Source of the DNA: Sphingomonas sp.
GTDB lineage: Bacteria; Pseudomonadota; Alphaproteobacteria; Sphingomonadales; Sphingomonadaceae
NCBI RefSeq assembly: GCF_019635515.1
Contig: NZ_JAHBZI010000002.1
Location: 1,045,664-1,109,663, forward strand
Reading direction: 5' to 3'
Length of the DNA: 64,000 bases
The notes under the pieces were generated by a model. It was not told where the DNA came from. It made no database searches and was given only the letters and a program-made list of their open reading frames with translations. Shown piece after piece: positions 42,729 to 50,459 of this stretch; positions within the stretch are counted from its first letter, which is position 1, and each line of letters opens with the position of its first letter. A program made the translations under genes and the position numbers.

Positions 42729-43409
42729 ATGTTCCGTCGTCTGAATGCGTATCTCGATTCGATCCGCGCGCGCGATCCCGCTCCGCGCAGCCGCGCCGAA
42801 ATCCTGCTGTATCCGGGCGTGTGGGCGGCCGGCTATCACCGCATCGCGCACCGTCTGTTCCAGGCGCGCTGGTTCTTCCTTGCCCGGCTGGTCAACCATT
42901 GGTCGCGCTGGCTGACCGCGATCGACATCCACCCGGGCGCGGTGATCGGCCGCAACTTCTTCATCGACCATGGCTTCGTCGTGATCGGCGAGACCGCTGT
43001 GATCGGCAACGATGTGACGATCTACCAGTGCGTGACGCTGGGGGGCACGAGCCCCGACAATGGCGTGGCCGGCAAGCGCCACCCGACGATCCTGGACGGC
43101 GTCATCATCGGATCGGGCGCGCAGGTGCTGGGCCCGATCACGGTCGGCGAGCGGGCGCGGATCGGCGCCAATGCGGTGGTCACCAAGGATGTCGTGCCCG
43201 GCGCGACCATGGTCGGTATTCCGGCCAAGGCGACGCTGATCGAATCGCGGATCTCTCAGCCCGAATTCGTGCCCTATGGCACGCCGTGCAGCGAGATGTT
43301 CGATCCGGCGACGCAGAAGCTCGAGATCATGCGCTGCGAGCTGGAGACGATGCGCAAGCGGCTGGACGAGTTGCTTGCCGAACGCGAGGATCGTCGCGAC
43401 CGTGCGTAA
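42729..43409 (+). CDS. cysE: Serine O-acetyltransferase
   Basis: The 226-residue protein is the first enzyme of cysteine synthesis from serine. After the helical N-terminal domain (ILLYPGVWAAGYHRIAHRLF) a left-handed beta-helix of hexapeptide repeats follows (IDIHPGAVIGRNFFIDHGFVVIGETAVIG, in part IDIHPGAVIGRNFFID). The catalytic region is VTLGGTSPDNGVAGKRHPTI. The short EpsC-like form lacks the long E. coli N-terminus. The ATG at 42729 follows AAAGGGGA; ATGs at 42702 and 42708 are alternatives. Confidence 0.92.
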   Translation: MFRRLNAYLDSIRARDPAPRSRAEILLYPGVWAAGYHRIAHRLFQARWFFLARLVNHWSRWLTAIDIHPGAVIGRNFFIDHGFVVIGETAVIGNDVTIYQCVTLGGTSPDNGVAGKRHPTILDGVIIGSGAQVLGPITVGERARIGANAVVTKDVVPGATMVGIPAKATLIESRISQPEFVPYGTPCSEMFDPATQKLEIMRCELETMRKRLDELLAEREDRRDRA

Positions 43410-43437
43410 GGCGCCGGCGCGGTTTCTTTCCCTCTCC

Positions 43438-43543
43438 GTCATCCCGGACTTGTTCCGGGATACACCGGGCGGCAGGCGCGGAGACCAACGGCTTTCGCGG
43501 CACCGCTCGCGGCGCGGTGAACCCCGGAACAAGTCCGGGGTGA
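43438..43543. repeat. Dispersed intergenic palindromic repeat, copy 1
   Basis: Two 24-bp arms (43438-43461 and 43520-43543) are inverted copies of each other with about 22 matches, and each arm is itself a hairpin with core CCCGGACTTGTTCCGGG. A second unit is at 50052-50156. The paired-arm layout matches sphingomonad intergenic repeats of the 'CCGGACTTGTTCCGG' type. Confidence 0.75.
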
Positions 43544-43562
43544 CGATTTGGGGTGGCGCAGC

Positions 43563-43901
43563 GTGGGGACGGTAACGCCGCTCCCTCTAGGGAAGCCGTC
43601 GCAAGTCGGCTTCGAGCGCCTCGAGCTTACCCGCATCCTCGATCTCTACGGCAGGATGGTCGCGGCGGGGCATTGGCGGGATTATGCGATCCAGTTCGAT
43701 AACGACGCCGCGGTGTTCGCCGCCTTTCGCCGCGCCGCCGAACGGCCCGAATATCGGATCGAGAAGCGCCCGGCGCTGCGCAACCGCCAGGGCATGTGGG
43801 CGCTGGTCAATGAGAGCGGGATGATCCTCAAGCGCGGGCACGAACTGGGGCCCGTGCTGGCGCCGGTCGAGCGGCGGCTGATGAAGCTGGTCGGGGAGTA
43901 G
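43563..43901 (+). CDS. DUF2794-domain protein
   Basis: The protein has 112 residues from a GTG at 43563; TTG at 43548 would give 117. It contains LDLYGRMVAAGHWRDYAIQF, then YRIEKRPALRNRQGMWALVN, then LKRGHELGPVL, matching the alphaproteobacterial DUF2794 family of unknown function. The start lies just beyond the right arm of the upstream palindromic repeat, so its promoter or ribosome binding site must sit inside that element or in the previous transcript. Confidence 0.85.
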   Translation: MGTVTPLPLGKPSQVGFERLELTRILDLYGRMVAAGHWRDYAIQFDNDAAVFAAFRRAAERPEYRIEKRPALRNRQGMWALVNESGMILKRGHELGPVLAPVERRLMKLVGE

Positions 43902-43910
43902 ACAGCTCCT

Positions 43911-44038
43911 TCTCCCATTTGGGGGAGGGAAGGGGCCAGCTCGCGCAGCGAGTGGGAAGCGTGAGGGCAGACCTTTATCCTGCCCTCACCCTTCCGCAGC
44001 TTCGCTGCTCCCTCCCTCTCCCGTCGGGAGAGAGACTT
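43911..44038. repeat. Large stem-loop repeat between converging genes
   Basis: Inner arms 43954-43970 and 43980-43995 (GGAAGCGTGAGGGCAG type) pair at 15 of 16 positions around a 9-nt loop. Outer pyrimidine/purine-rich arms (TTCTCCC...GGGGGAGGG and CTCCCTCCCTCTCCC) extend the structure. It probably acts as a bidirectional terminator and resembles a mobile palindromic element; only one copy is in the window. Confidence 0.6.
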
Positions 44039-44043
44039 TACGC

Positions 44044-45171
44044 TCAGGCCGCGACGACCTGCTGCGTCGGCGGCAGGCGGCTTTCGAGTCCGCCGAGCAA
44101 CCCGACCACCGAGCGGCGCATCGGCTGCCAGAAGGCCGAGAGCGTCAGCAGTGCCGAGCCGATCACCAGCGCGGTCAACGCCGCGGCCAGCTCGACCGCG
44201 CCCGATTGCTGGAACAGCGCGTACATCGCCCACAGCACGTAGACGAGGCTCGATACGAGCAGCGCGCGGCGGTCCACCGCCAGCGCCACGAAGGCGAAGG
44301 CGATGTAGAGCAGCAGCACGATGCCGGCCATCGGCACCGAGATATCGCCGTCGAACACGCCGAGCATGTGGAATACCGGGTGCGCGATCAGCGGCGCGGC
44401 GGCGAGGTGCAGCCAGAAGGCGACGTCGCTGCGGCGGGTGCGGCGCTCGCGGTCGCTCATGTCCCAACGCATCGCGAACAGGAACACCAGCACGCCTGCG
44501 GCGAGCAGGATCGGGTTGACCATGTCGCGCGCGCTCGGGATCAGCGTGAGGATGACCGCGACCACGACGCCGACCACCGAAAGCGTGCCGGCGGCGACCG
44601 TGATCGGCACCATGAAGCGGCGCCAATGCACCCAGGCGGCGGCGGCGGTGAGCACACCGGCGATGGCGGTGATGCCGGCGGCGAGGCGCTCCATCGCGGG
44701 CTGATCGTTCATGGCGATGCCGAACTGCTCGGCGAGCCACGGCACATTGGCGACGAACACGGCGGTGACCGCGGCGCCGGTGCCACCGACAAAGGCGAGC
44801 AGCAGCAGGATGCTGGGCAGCGCCATGCGGCGCTGGCGGGTGAAATATTCGGCAAGCAGCCAGCTCGTGATCGCCACCGCGCCCCCCGCGACGGCGATCG
44901 AGGCGCCGACCTGACGCGGGCCTTCGAAGCTGTGATCGGCGCCCATCGCCTTCGAGCCGATATACAAGCCGATCCAGGCCACAGCGACCAGGATTAGCGC
45001 CGCGGCGATCGAGACGAAGATGTCGTTGAAACCGGTGAGGAGGCGGAAATGCTCCTCATCGACGGCGGGAGCCGATCGGCCCTCCGCGACATGGTTGCGA
45101 AACGCGTCGGCGGCCTCGGGGGTAAGCACCCCGGCCTCCACCGCGTTCGCGAGATCTGTTTCGCTGTACAT
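44044..45171 (-). CDS. Multi-pass membrane protein, unknown function
   Basis: The 375-residue protein has a soluble N-terminus (ETDLANAVEAGVLTPEAADAFRNHVAEG) followed by about ten hydrophobic segments, for example ISVPMAGIVLLLYIAFAFVA. The N-terminal helical motif, in which a residue pair predicts a small DUF2157-like domain, and the layout resemble bacterial DUF2157/DUF4401 membrane proteins, but I do not make a firm family call. AGGAGG lies 6 bp before the ATG and can pair with an upstream CCTCC. Confidence 0.72.
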   Translation of the reverse strand: MYSETDLANAVEAGVLTPEAADAFRNHVAEGRSAPAVDEEHFRLLTGFNDIFVSIAAALILVAVAWIGLYIGSKAMGADHSFEGPRQVGASIAVAGGAVAITSWLLAEYFTRQRRMALPSILLLLAFVGGTGAAVTAVFVANVPWLAEQFGIAMNDQPAMERLAAGITAIAGVLTAAAAWVHWRRFMVPITVAAGTLSVVGVVVAVILTLIPSARDMVNPILLAAGVLVFLFAMRWDMSDRERRTRRSDVAFWLHLAAAPLIAHPVFHMLGVFDGDISVPMAGIVLLLYIAFAFVALAVDRRALLVSSLVYVLWAMYALFQQSGAVELAAALTALVIGSALLTLSAFWQPMRRSVVGLLGGLESRLPPTQQVVAA

Positions 45172-45195
45172 GGCAATCCTCCTCCTGTGCGGAGG

Positions 45196-45224
45196 TGGAT
45201 AGCATGAGTGTATTATCAAGGCAA
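45196..45224 (-). promoter_or_regulatory. Candidate promoter of the 45171 membrane protein
   Basis: On the minus strand TTGCCT (45224-45219) and TATCCA (45201-45196) are separated by 17 bp, 25 bp before the start codon. Confidence 0.35.
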
Positions 45225-45252
45225 TACGCTGTCCGTTTCCGGACGGGGCACC

Positions 45253-46146
45253 TCAGCCTTTCTGCAGCAACGCCATGATCCGCATCGATTGCTCGGCGCC
45301 CGAATTGGGGACGATCTCGCCGGTGCGGTCGGTGATCTCGGCCCATTGCGCCGCGACCGCCTCGACGGTCGGCTCGGTGAGTTTCGTGCCGGGAGTCATC
45401 GTCACATAGGCGGCGTGGACCACGCCGGCACCGGCACCGATGATCATGTTGGTCGGCGCGTCCTCGCTGACCAGATACAGCGCGGCGGGGGCGACATTCT
45501 CGGGGGCGAAGGCCTTGAAGGCTTCCTCGGGGAAGATGTCCTCGGTCATGCGCGTGCCGGCGACCGGCGCGATGGTGTTGACCCGGATGCCGTATTTCGC
45601 GCCTTCGAGGTGGAGCGTCTTGGTAAGACCGGCGAGACCGAGCTTCGCCGCGCCGTAATTCGCCTGGCCGAAATTGCCATAGAGACCGGTCGAGGACGCG
45701 GTCATCAGGATACGCCCGTAATTCTGCTCGCGCATCGTTTCCCACACCGCCTTGGTGCAATTGGCCGAGCCGTTGAGATGGACATCGACGACGAAGCGGA
45801 AATCCGCCGGCTCCATCTTCACGAAGCTCTTGTCGCGCAGCACGCCGGCATTGTTGATCAGGATATCGATCCGGCCCCAGCGCTCCCTGGCCTGCTCGAC
45901 CATCGCGACCATCTGGTCATATTCGGTGACGCTGCCGCCGTTCGAAAAGGCCTCGCCGCCGAGCGCCTCGATCTCTTCGACGACCTTGAGCGCGGCGTCG
46001 GAATGGCCGGTGCCGTCGCGCGCGCCGCCGAGATCGTTGACCACCACCCTGGCGCCGCGACGGGCGAGTTCGAGCGCATAGGCGCGGCCGAGGCCGCCGC
46101 CGGCGCCGGTGACGATCGCGACGCGGTCTTGGAAGGAAATGGTCAT
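45253..46146 (-). CDS. Short-chain dehydrogenase, MFE-2-like 3-hydroxyacyl-CoA type
   Basis: The 297-residue protein has cofactor motif [21 protein letters not shown] and [13 protein letters not shown], and the catalytic set S151, Y164 and K168 ([19 protein letters not shown]). The [19 protein letters not shown] insertion is typical of the dehydrogenase part of peroxisomal multifunctional enzyme type 2, which oxidises (3R)-hydroxyacyl-CoA. A beta-oxidation-like role is likely; no partner gene is adjacent. Confidence 0.88.
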   Translation of the reverse strand: MTISFQDRVAIVTGAGGGLGRAYALELARRGARVVVNDLGGARDGTGHSDAALKVVEEIEALGGEAFSNGGSVTEYDQMVAMVEQARERWGRIDILINNAGVLRDKSFVKMEPADFRFVVDVHLNGSANCTKAVWETMREQNYGRILMTASSTGLYGNFGQANYGAAKLGLAGLTKTLHLEGAKYGIRVNTIAPVAGTRMTEDIFPEEAFKAFAPENVAPAALYLVSEDAPTNMIIGAGAGVVHAAYVTMTPGTKLTEPTVEAVAAQWAEITDRTGEIVPNSGAEQSMRIMALLQKG

Positions 46147-46200
46147 GGGATGCGCTCCACTGAAGTCAGGAGCGCATCCCTAGACGTCATGGCGAAAGGA

Positions 46201-46587
46201 TCAATGCCCGCCGCGCTGGCGGCAATGATCGGTGACCTTGCGCGAGCAAGGCGGATAGCTTGCCGGATCCGACGGCATCGGCGCGGCGGCGGGTGCGGGC
46301 GGGGGTGCGACATAGGTGGTTTGCGGAGACGCCGGAGCGGCGGGCGCGGCCATCGCCTCTGGCGCGGCCGGAGCTTCGGGGGCTGGCGGTGCTTCGGGTG
46401 CCGGCGGTGCTTCGGGAACGACGGGGGCTTCAGGGGCCGCAGGGGCTTCCGGGGCAGGCGGCGTCGCCGGTGCGGGGGGAGCGGCCGGCACGGTCTGGGG
46501 TGCGGGCGCCGTCTGCGTCGCCGGAACGTCCTGCGCGATCGCGGTGCCGCCGACCGCGATCGCGGCGGCCAGGATCATGAATTTCAT
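46201..46587 (-). CDS. Small exported Pro/Ala-rich protein with YPxC...QRGG tail
   Basis: The 128-residue protein has a signal peptide (MKFMILAAAIAVGGTAIAQ). A low-complexity central region rich in PEAPAAP-type repeats makes a long extended linker. The C-terminus YPPCSRKVTDHCRQRGGH has two cysteines spaced C-x7-C. The 46691 protein has the same tail, so the two are paralogues. A start at 46602 (MKVER) is possible. Function unknown; location periplasmic or extracellular. Confidence 0.75.
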   Translation of the reverse strand: MKFMILAAAIAVGGTAIAQDVPATQTAPAPQTVPAAPPAPATPPAPEAPAAPEAPVVPEAPPAPEAPPAPEAPAAPEAMAAPAAPASPQTTYVAPPPAPAAAPMPSDPASYPPCSRKVTDHCRQRGGH

Positions 46588-46690
46588 TCGCTCGACTTTC
46601 ATGGTTGGAGTCAGGCGAACGAACGCACGGGCGCGCCGGGCGTCGCATCGCCCGGCACGCTCGGTCTCGTTACGGGGGCGCCCTGCCCGA

Positions 46691-46987
46691 TCAGCCGCCG
46701 CGTTGCGTGCAGCCGTCGAACTGGCCGCGCTTGCAGACCGGATAGCTGGCCTTGGGCGGCGGGGGCGGGAAAGCCTCGGTCGGCGTCTGGGTGTTGGGGA
46801 CGAACACCACGGTCGCGCCGGGGGTAGGGGTGCCGCTGAACAAGGGCGCGGTGGGCGCATAGCCGCCGAGCTGGCTTGCGCCATTATTGGTCGGCGATTC
46901 CGCCTTTTGCGCCGAGGTCTGCGGCGCGTTCTGCGCAATCGCGCTGCCGCTAAAGGCAAGGGCTGCCGCCAAGGCAATGAGCTTCAT
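46691..46987 (-). CDS. Small exported protein, paralogue of the 46201 protein
   Basis: The 98-residue protein has a signal peptide MKLIALAAALAFSGSAIAQ, a linker with proline runs (PPPPP), and C-terminus YPVCKRGQFDGCTQRGG. The tail aligns with the neighbour as YPxCxRxxxDxCxQRGG. AGGAGA lies 7 bp before the ATG. It lies on the same strand as its paralogue and downstream of phoB. I do not recognise a family. Confidence 0.75.
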   Translation of the reverse strand: MKLIALAAALAFSGSAIAQNAPQTSAQKAESPTNNGASQLGGYAPTAPLFSGTPTPGATVVFVPNTQTPTEAFPPPPPKASYPVCKRGQFDGCTQRGG

Positions 46988-47065
46988 TTGGAGTCTCCTG
47001 GATCGGGAGCGATTGGTCTCGCTCCGGTCAGGGGAACGCGGGAAGGCAGGGTTGTTTCCCTTCTG

Positions 47066-47091
47066 AGCCCTTCCCCTGAAGAGAAGGGGCT
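47066..47091 (-). terminator. Hairpin after phoB
   Basis: AGCCCTTCCCC / GAGAAGGGGCT with a TGAA loop forms a stem with one bulge, 9 bp past the phoB stop and 79 bp before the next gene. Confidence 0.45.
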
Positions 47092-47099
47092 TGAGGAAG

Positions 47100-47792
47100 T
47101 CAGTTCCCGCTATCCAGCGCGTAGCCCGCCGAACGGACGGTGCGGATGATATCGGGCTTGTCGCCGAGATTGATCGCCTTGCGCAGGCGGCGAATGTGCA
47201 CATCGACGGTGCGGCTCTCGATATCGCTGTCATGACCCCAGACGCTGTCGAGCAGCCGCTCGCGCGAGAAGACATGGCCGGGATGTTCGAGGAAATGCTT
47301 GAGCAGGCGGAACTCGGTCGGGCCCAGAGACACGACCTCGCCGCCGCGGCGGACCTTATGCCCGACCGTGTCCATTTCGATATCGGCGTAGGTCAGCGTT
47401 TCCCCGGCCAGCGCCGGGCGCACGCGGCGCAGCACCGCGCCGACGCGGGCGACCAGCTCGCGCGGGGAGAAGGGCTTGGTGACGTAATCGTCGGCGCCGG
47501 TCTCAAGCCCGCGGACGCGATCCTCTTCCTCGCCACGGGCGGTGAGCATGATGATCGGAACGTTGGCGGTTTCAGGCATGCGGCGCAGGCGCCGGCAGAC
47601 CTCGATCCCCGAAATCCCTTCGACCATCCAGTCGAGCAGCACGATATCGGGCGCGGCTTCCTTGGCCAGCATCAGCGCCTCTTCCCCGTCCGGGGTGTGG
47701 CGGACGTCGAAGTCCTCGCGCTTGAAGTGATAGCTGAGCAGCTCGGCGAGCGAGGCGTCATCCTCGACCAGCAGCATCCGCGCCCGGGCCAT
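47100..47792 (-). CDS. phoB: Phosphate regulon response regulator PhoB
   Basis: The 230-residue protein has a receiver domain with phosphorylation site D54 (IVLLDWMVEG), acidic pocket VEDD near residue 9-12 and K in YVTKPFSP. An OmpR-type winged helix follows (LGPTEFRLLKHFLEHPGHVFSRERLLD, in part) with SRTVDVHIRRLRKAI. It overlaps phoU by one base pattern (TGATG). Confidence 0.94.
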   Translation of the reverse strand: MARARMLLVEDDASLAELLSYHFKREDFDVRHTPDGEEALMLAKEAAPDIVLLDWMVEGISGIEVCRRLRRMPETANVPIIMLTARGEEEDRVRGLETGADDYVTKPFSPRELVARVGAVLRRVRPALAGETLTYADIEMDTVGHKVRRGGEVVSLGPTEFRLLKHFLEHPGHVFSRERLLDSVWGHDSDIESRTVDVHIRRLRKAINLGDKPDIIRTVRSAGYALDSGN

Positions 47793-48484
47793 CAGCCGGC
47801 ACTCGCGCCGGTTTCGCGGTCGGCGAGATAATCGCCGGTCGCGGCGAAATAGACCATCTCGGCGACGTTGGTCGCGTGATCGCCGATCCGCTCGATATTC
47901 TTGGCGACGAACAGCAGGTGCGAGACCTGGCCGACGGTACGCGGATTTTCGACCATGAAGGTGACAAGCGTACGGAAGATCGATTCGTAGAAATCGTCGA
48001 GCACGCGGTCGCGCTCCCAAACCGCGATCGCGGCGGCGGGGTCGCGCGCGGCGAAAGCGTCGAGCACGTCATGGACCATGTCGCCGGCAAGCTGCGCCAT
48101 CGCCGGCAGCAGCGACACCGCTTCGATGCGGTCGTCACCATGGATCAGGCGCACGCGCTTGGCGATATTCTTGGCATAGTCGCCGATCCGCTCGATCACC
48201 GCGGCGATCTTGAGCGCGCCGACCATCTCGCGGAGATCTTCCGGCGATGCCGTGCCGGAGGTGATCACGCCGAGCGCCAGCCGCTCGACGCCGGATTCGA
48301 TGGCGTCGATCGTCTTGTCCTTCTTGCGGACTTCCTCGGCGAGATCGGTGTCGTTGCGCTGCAGCGCCTTCATCGCATCGTGGATCGCCTGTTCGGCGAG
48401 GCCGCCCATCTGGCTGATCTGGGCGCGCACCTCGCCGATTTCGCGATCGAGCGGGGTCATGTCGTGATGAAAGCGGGTCGCCAT
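47792..48484 (-). CDS. phoU: Phosphate signalling protein PhoU
   Basis: The 230-residue all-helical protein has two PhoU repeats, each with the metal-binding E/D-rich motif (MVGALKIAAVIERIGDYAKNIAKRV and LFVAKNIERIGDHATNVAEMVYF). It connects Pst transport to PhoR kinase/phosphatase activity. It lies between phoR and phoB; no pstSCAB genes are present in the window. Confidence 0.96.
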   Translation of the reverse strand: MATRFHHDMTPLDREIGEVRAQISQMGGLAEQAIHDAMKALQRNDTDLAEEVRKKDKTIDAIESGVERLALGVITSGTASPEDLREMVGALKIAAVIERIGDYAKNIAKRVRLIHGDDRIEAVSLLPAMAQLAGDMVHDVLDAFAARDPAAAIAVWERDRVLDDFYESIFRTLVTFMVENPRTVGQVSHLLFVAKNIERIGDHATNVAEMVYFAATGDYLADRETGASAG

Positions 48485-48509
48485 GTTTCTCGCCTCTCGC
48501 GGACCATCG

Positions 48510-49544
48510 TTACCACTTTATGACAGCGGGCTTGGCCGGGAGCAGCACCGTGACCGTGGTGCCTTCGCCGACCGTGCTGGCGATGTCGAGCTGGCCGCGA
48601 TGGCGCTCGACGATATGCTTGACGATCGCCAGACCGAGGCCGGTGCCGCTCACCCGGCTGCGCCCTTCGTCGACGCGATAGAAGCGCTCGGTAAGGCGCG
48701 GAATATGGGTCGCGGGAATGCCCTCACTATGATCGCTGACCGCGATCCGGACCATGCCGCCGGCGGGCTGGGCGCGGATCGTGATCGGGGTGCCGGCGCG
48801 CCCATATTTCATGGCGTTGCCGACGATATTGTGGAGCAGCTGCGAAAGCTGGGCGCGGTCGCCGCGGACGGCGGGCAACGCTTCCAGCTCGGTGACGAGA
48901 TCGGCTCCCCGCTGCGATTGCCCGGCAGTGAGTTCGCGGCGGACTTCGTCGATCAGCGCGGCGAGATCGACGGCCATGTCGGGTGCGCTGTATTGGTCCG
49001 CCTCGATCCGGCTCAGCGAGATGAGATCATCGACCAGCCGCTGCATACGCTGCGCTTCGTCGTGGACGGTCTTGAGAAAGCGCTCGGCGGTGGCTGGATC
49101 CTCGGCGGCGCCTTCGCGCAGGGTTTCGACATAGCCGAGGATCGACGCCAGCGGCGTGCGCAGCTCGTGACTGGCATTGGCGACGAAATTCACCCGCATC
49201 CGCTCGGCGGCATGGCTTTCGGTGCGGTCGGTGAGATGGACGACCCGCCAATCGCCGGCATCGCGGATCCGCATCTCCCAGCGCTGATCGCGGGTGCCGA
49301 GGCCGACAAGATGGACCGGCACGTCGGGGTTGGCGGGCGCGGGGTCGCGCAACTGTTCGGCGGCGGCGGGATGACGGATCGCGAGGCGGATGTCCTCGCC
49401 GAGAATATGCTGACCGAGCAACTCGCGCGCGGCGCGGTTGGCGGCGAGGACGCGACCCTCGGCCATGATCAGCATCGGCTGCGGCACCGTCTCGAGCACG
49501 TCATGGATGCGGGTGACGTCGGAAAGGGCTTCGGCGGGGAGCAT
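48510..49544 (-). CDS. phoR: Phosphate regulon sensor histidine kinase PhoR
   Basis: The 344-residue protein has a PAS-like domain (about 12-105), a HisKA dimerisation domain with H126 (FVANASHELRTPLASI), an N box (LLHNIVGNAMKYG) and a GTGLGLAIVKHI G2 box. The first ATP-lid Gly motif reads DHSEGIP, with Ser for the common Gly. No transmembrane segment is visible, unlike E. coli PhoR. It is transcribed with phoU and phoB. Confidence 0.93.
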   Translation of the reverse strand: MLPAEALSDVTRIHDVLETVPQPMLIMAEGRVLAANRAARELLGQHILGEDIRLAIRHPAAAEQLRDPAPANPDVPVHLVGLGTRDQRWEMRIRDAGDWRVVHLTDRTESHAAERMRVNFVANASHELRTPLASILGYVETLREGAAEDPATAERFLKTVHDEAQRMQRLVDDLISLSRIEADQYSAPDMAVDLAALIDEVRRELTAGQSQRGADLVTELEALPAVRGDRAQLSQLLHNIVGNAMKYGRAGTPITIRAQPAGGMVRIAVSDHSEGIPATHIPRLTERFYRVDEGRSRVSGTGLGLAIVKHIVERHRGQLDIASTVGEGTTVTVLLPAKPAVIKW

Positions 49545-49613
49545 TGCGACGCCCTAGCGGAGCGTCGCGCGATTTACGATTGCGAAAGGGCATCAGGCGC
49601 AGGACAATGGGTC

Positions 49614-50009
49614 ATGAGCGACGAACCACCCGAAGCGCCGAAACTGCCCAAGTCCAGCCGCCGCGCGCTGATGCTCGGTGCGGCCAGCGCCTCCGCGATC
49701 GTCTCGATCAGGCCCGCGCTCGCGCAGACCAGCGCGTCGGTGATCAACTGCCAGATTCCCGTGCCCGATCCGGCCCGTGCCGGCAGCTTCATCGATGCCG
49801 AAGGCAAGCTCGTACCCGCCGGCACCGCCGGCGCGTTTCCGCCAGGCGGCACCTACAAGGCTCAGGATGTGAAGCGCGCGCTGAGCGGCGGAACCCTGCC
49901 CGGCGTGCCCTATGAGCAGAGCCGCGCCTACACCAATTACATCCGCCGGCTGCAATCGGGCACCAGCGGCTTCACCTGCTTCGCATCGCTGCAGATGCCG
50001 CGCGGCTGA
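49614..50009 (+). CDS. Small exported hypothetical protein, possible substrate of the HPr-rel-A cassette
   Basis: The 131-residue protein starts with a twin-arginine-like signal (SSRRALMLGAASASAIVSIR) ending near ALAQ. The mature part has two cysteines (C46, C122), probably a disulfide, and GTYKAQDVKRALSGGTLPG in its middle. I do not recognise a domain. It is the first plus-strand gene before the PqqD-like/HprK-like/nucleotidyltransferase set, separated by a palindromic repeat, so a substrate role is a guess from position only. Confidence 0.6.
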   Translation: MSDEPPEAPKLPKSSRRALMLGAASASAIVSIRPALAQTSASVINCQIPVPDPARAGSFIDAEGKLVPAGTAGAFPPGGTYKAQDVKRALSGGTLPGVPYEQSRAYTNYIRRLQSGTSGFTCFASLQMPRG

Positions 50010-50051
50010 AGCCGTGGGCGCGGCCTATTTGCTCGCAGTGAATTCCTTCCT

Positions 50052-50156
50052 GTCACCCCGGACTTGTTCCGGGCCCCGCCTTGCCGCGCTCGATGCGCTG
50101 GAGCCCATCAAGCTACACTCGCTGCTTGGTGGACCCCGGAACAGGTCCGGGGTGAC
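50052..50156. repeat. Dispersed intergenic palindromic repeat, copy 2
   Basis: Arms GTCACCCCGGACTTGTTCCG at 50052-50071 and its inverted counterpart ending 50156 (CCCCGGAACAGGTCCGGGG) match copy 1 at 43438-43543. It lies between the exported protein gene and the PqqD-like gene. Confidence 0.75.
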
Positions 50157-50177
50157 GAATACGGCGGGTGCCGCCTC

Positions 50178-50459
50178 ATGACCCGCTATCGCGCCGCGCT
50201 CCCGGCCGCCCTTCGCGTCGTCCCGCTCGATGCGCTGACCCTGATCTATCACCGCGCTTCCGGCATCACCCATGTCGTCGATGCGCCGGTGCCGGAGATC
50301 CTCGCGGCGCTGAGCGAGCCGCTCGACGTGGACGCGCTGCTGGCCAGACTGGCGGCGGAATATGACCTGCTCGATGCCGATCCCCTGGCGCTCGCCGTCC
50401 GGCTCGACGAGCTTGCCGCCGCCGGATTGATAGAGCGCCTGGAAGAGCTCCGGCCGTGA
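50178..50459 (+). CDS. PqqD-family protein, HPr-rel-A type
   Basis: The 93-residue protein has the PqqD-like pattern: a short N-terminal strand region, then LTLIYHRASGITHVVDAPVPEILAALSEPLDVDALLARLAAEY and LVRLDEL-like helix (here AVRLDELAAAGLIERL). PqqD-fold domains bind leader peptides (RiPP recognition elements). The neighbouring kinase and nucleotidyltransferase define the 'HPr-rel-A' version. The stop overlaps the kinase start (GTGA), so the two are translationally coupled. Confidence 0.8.
   Translation: MTRYRAALPAALRVVPLDALTLIYHRASGITHVVDAPVPEILAALSEPLDVDALLARLAAEYDLLDADPLALAVRLDELAAAGLIERLEELRP

Noticed and set aside
43438..43543. CRISPR-like repeat
   Set aside because: Only two inverted arms with no regular spacers; it matches another intergenic palindromic element instead.
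46201..46587. Plus-strand Gly/Ala-rich open frame opposite the small exported protein
   Set aside because: Low-complexity antisense of the Pro/Ala codons; the minus frame has a signal peptide and a tail shared with its neighbour.
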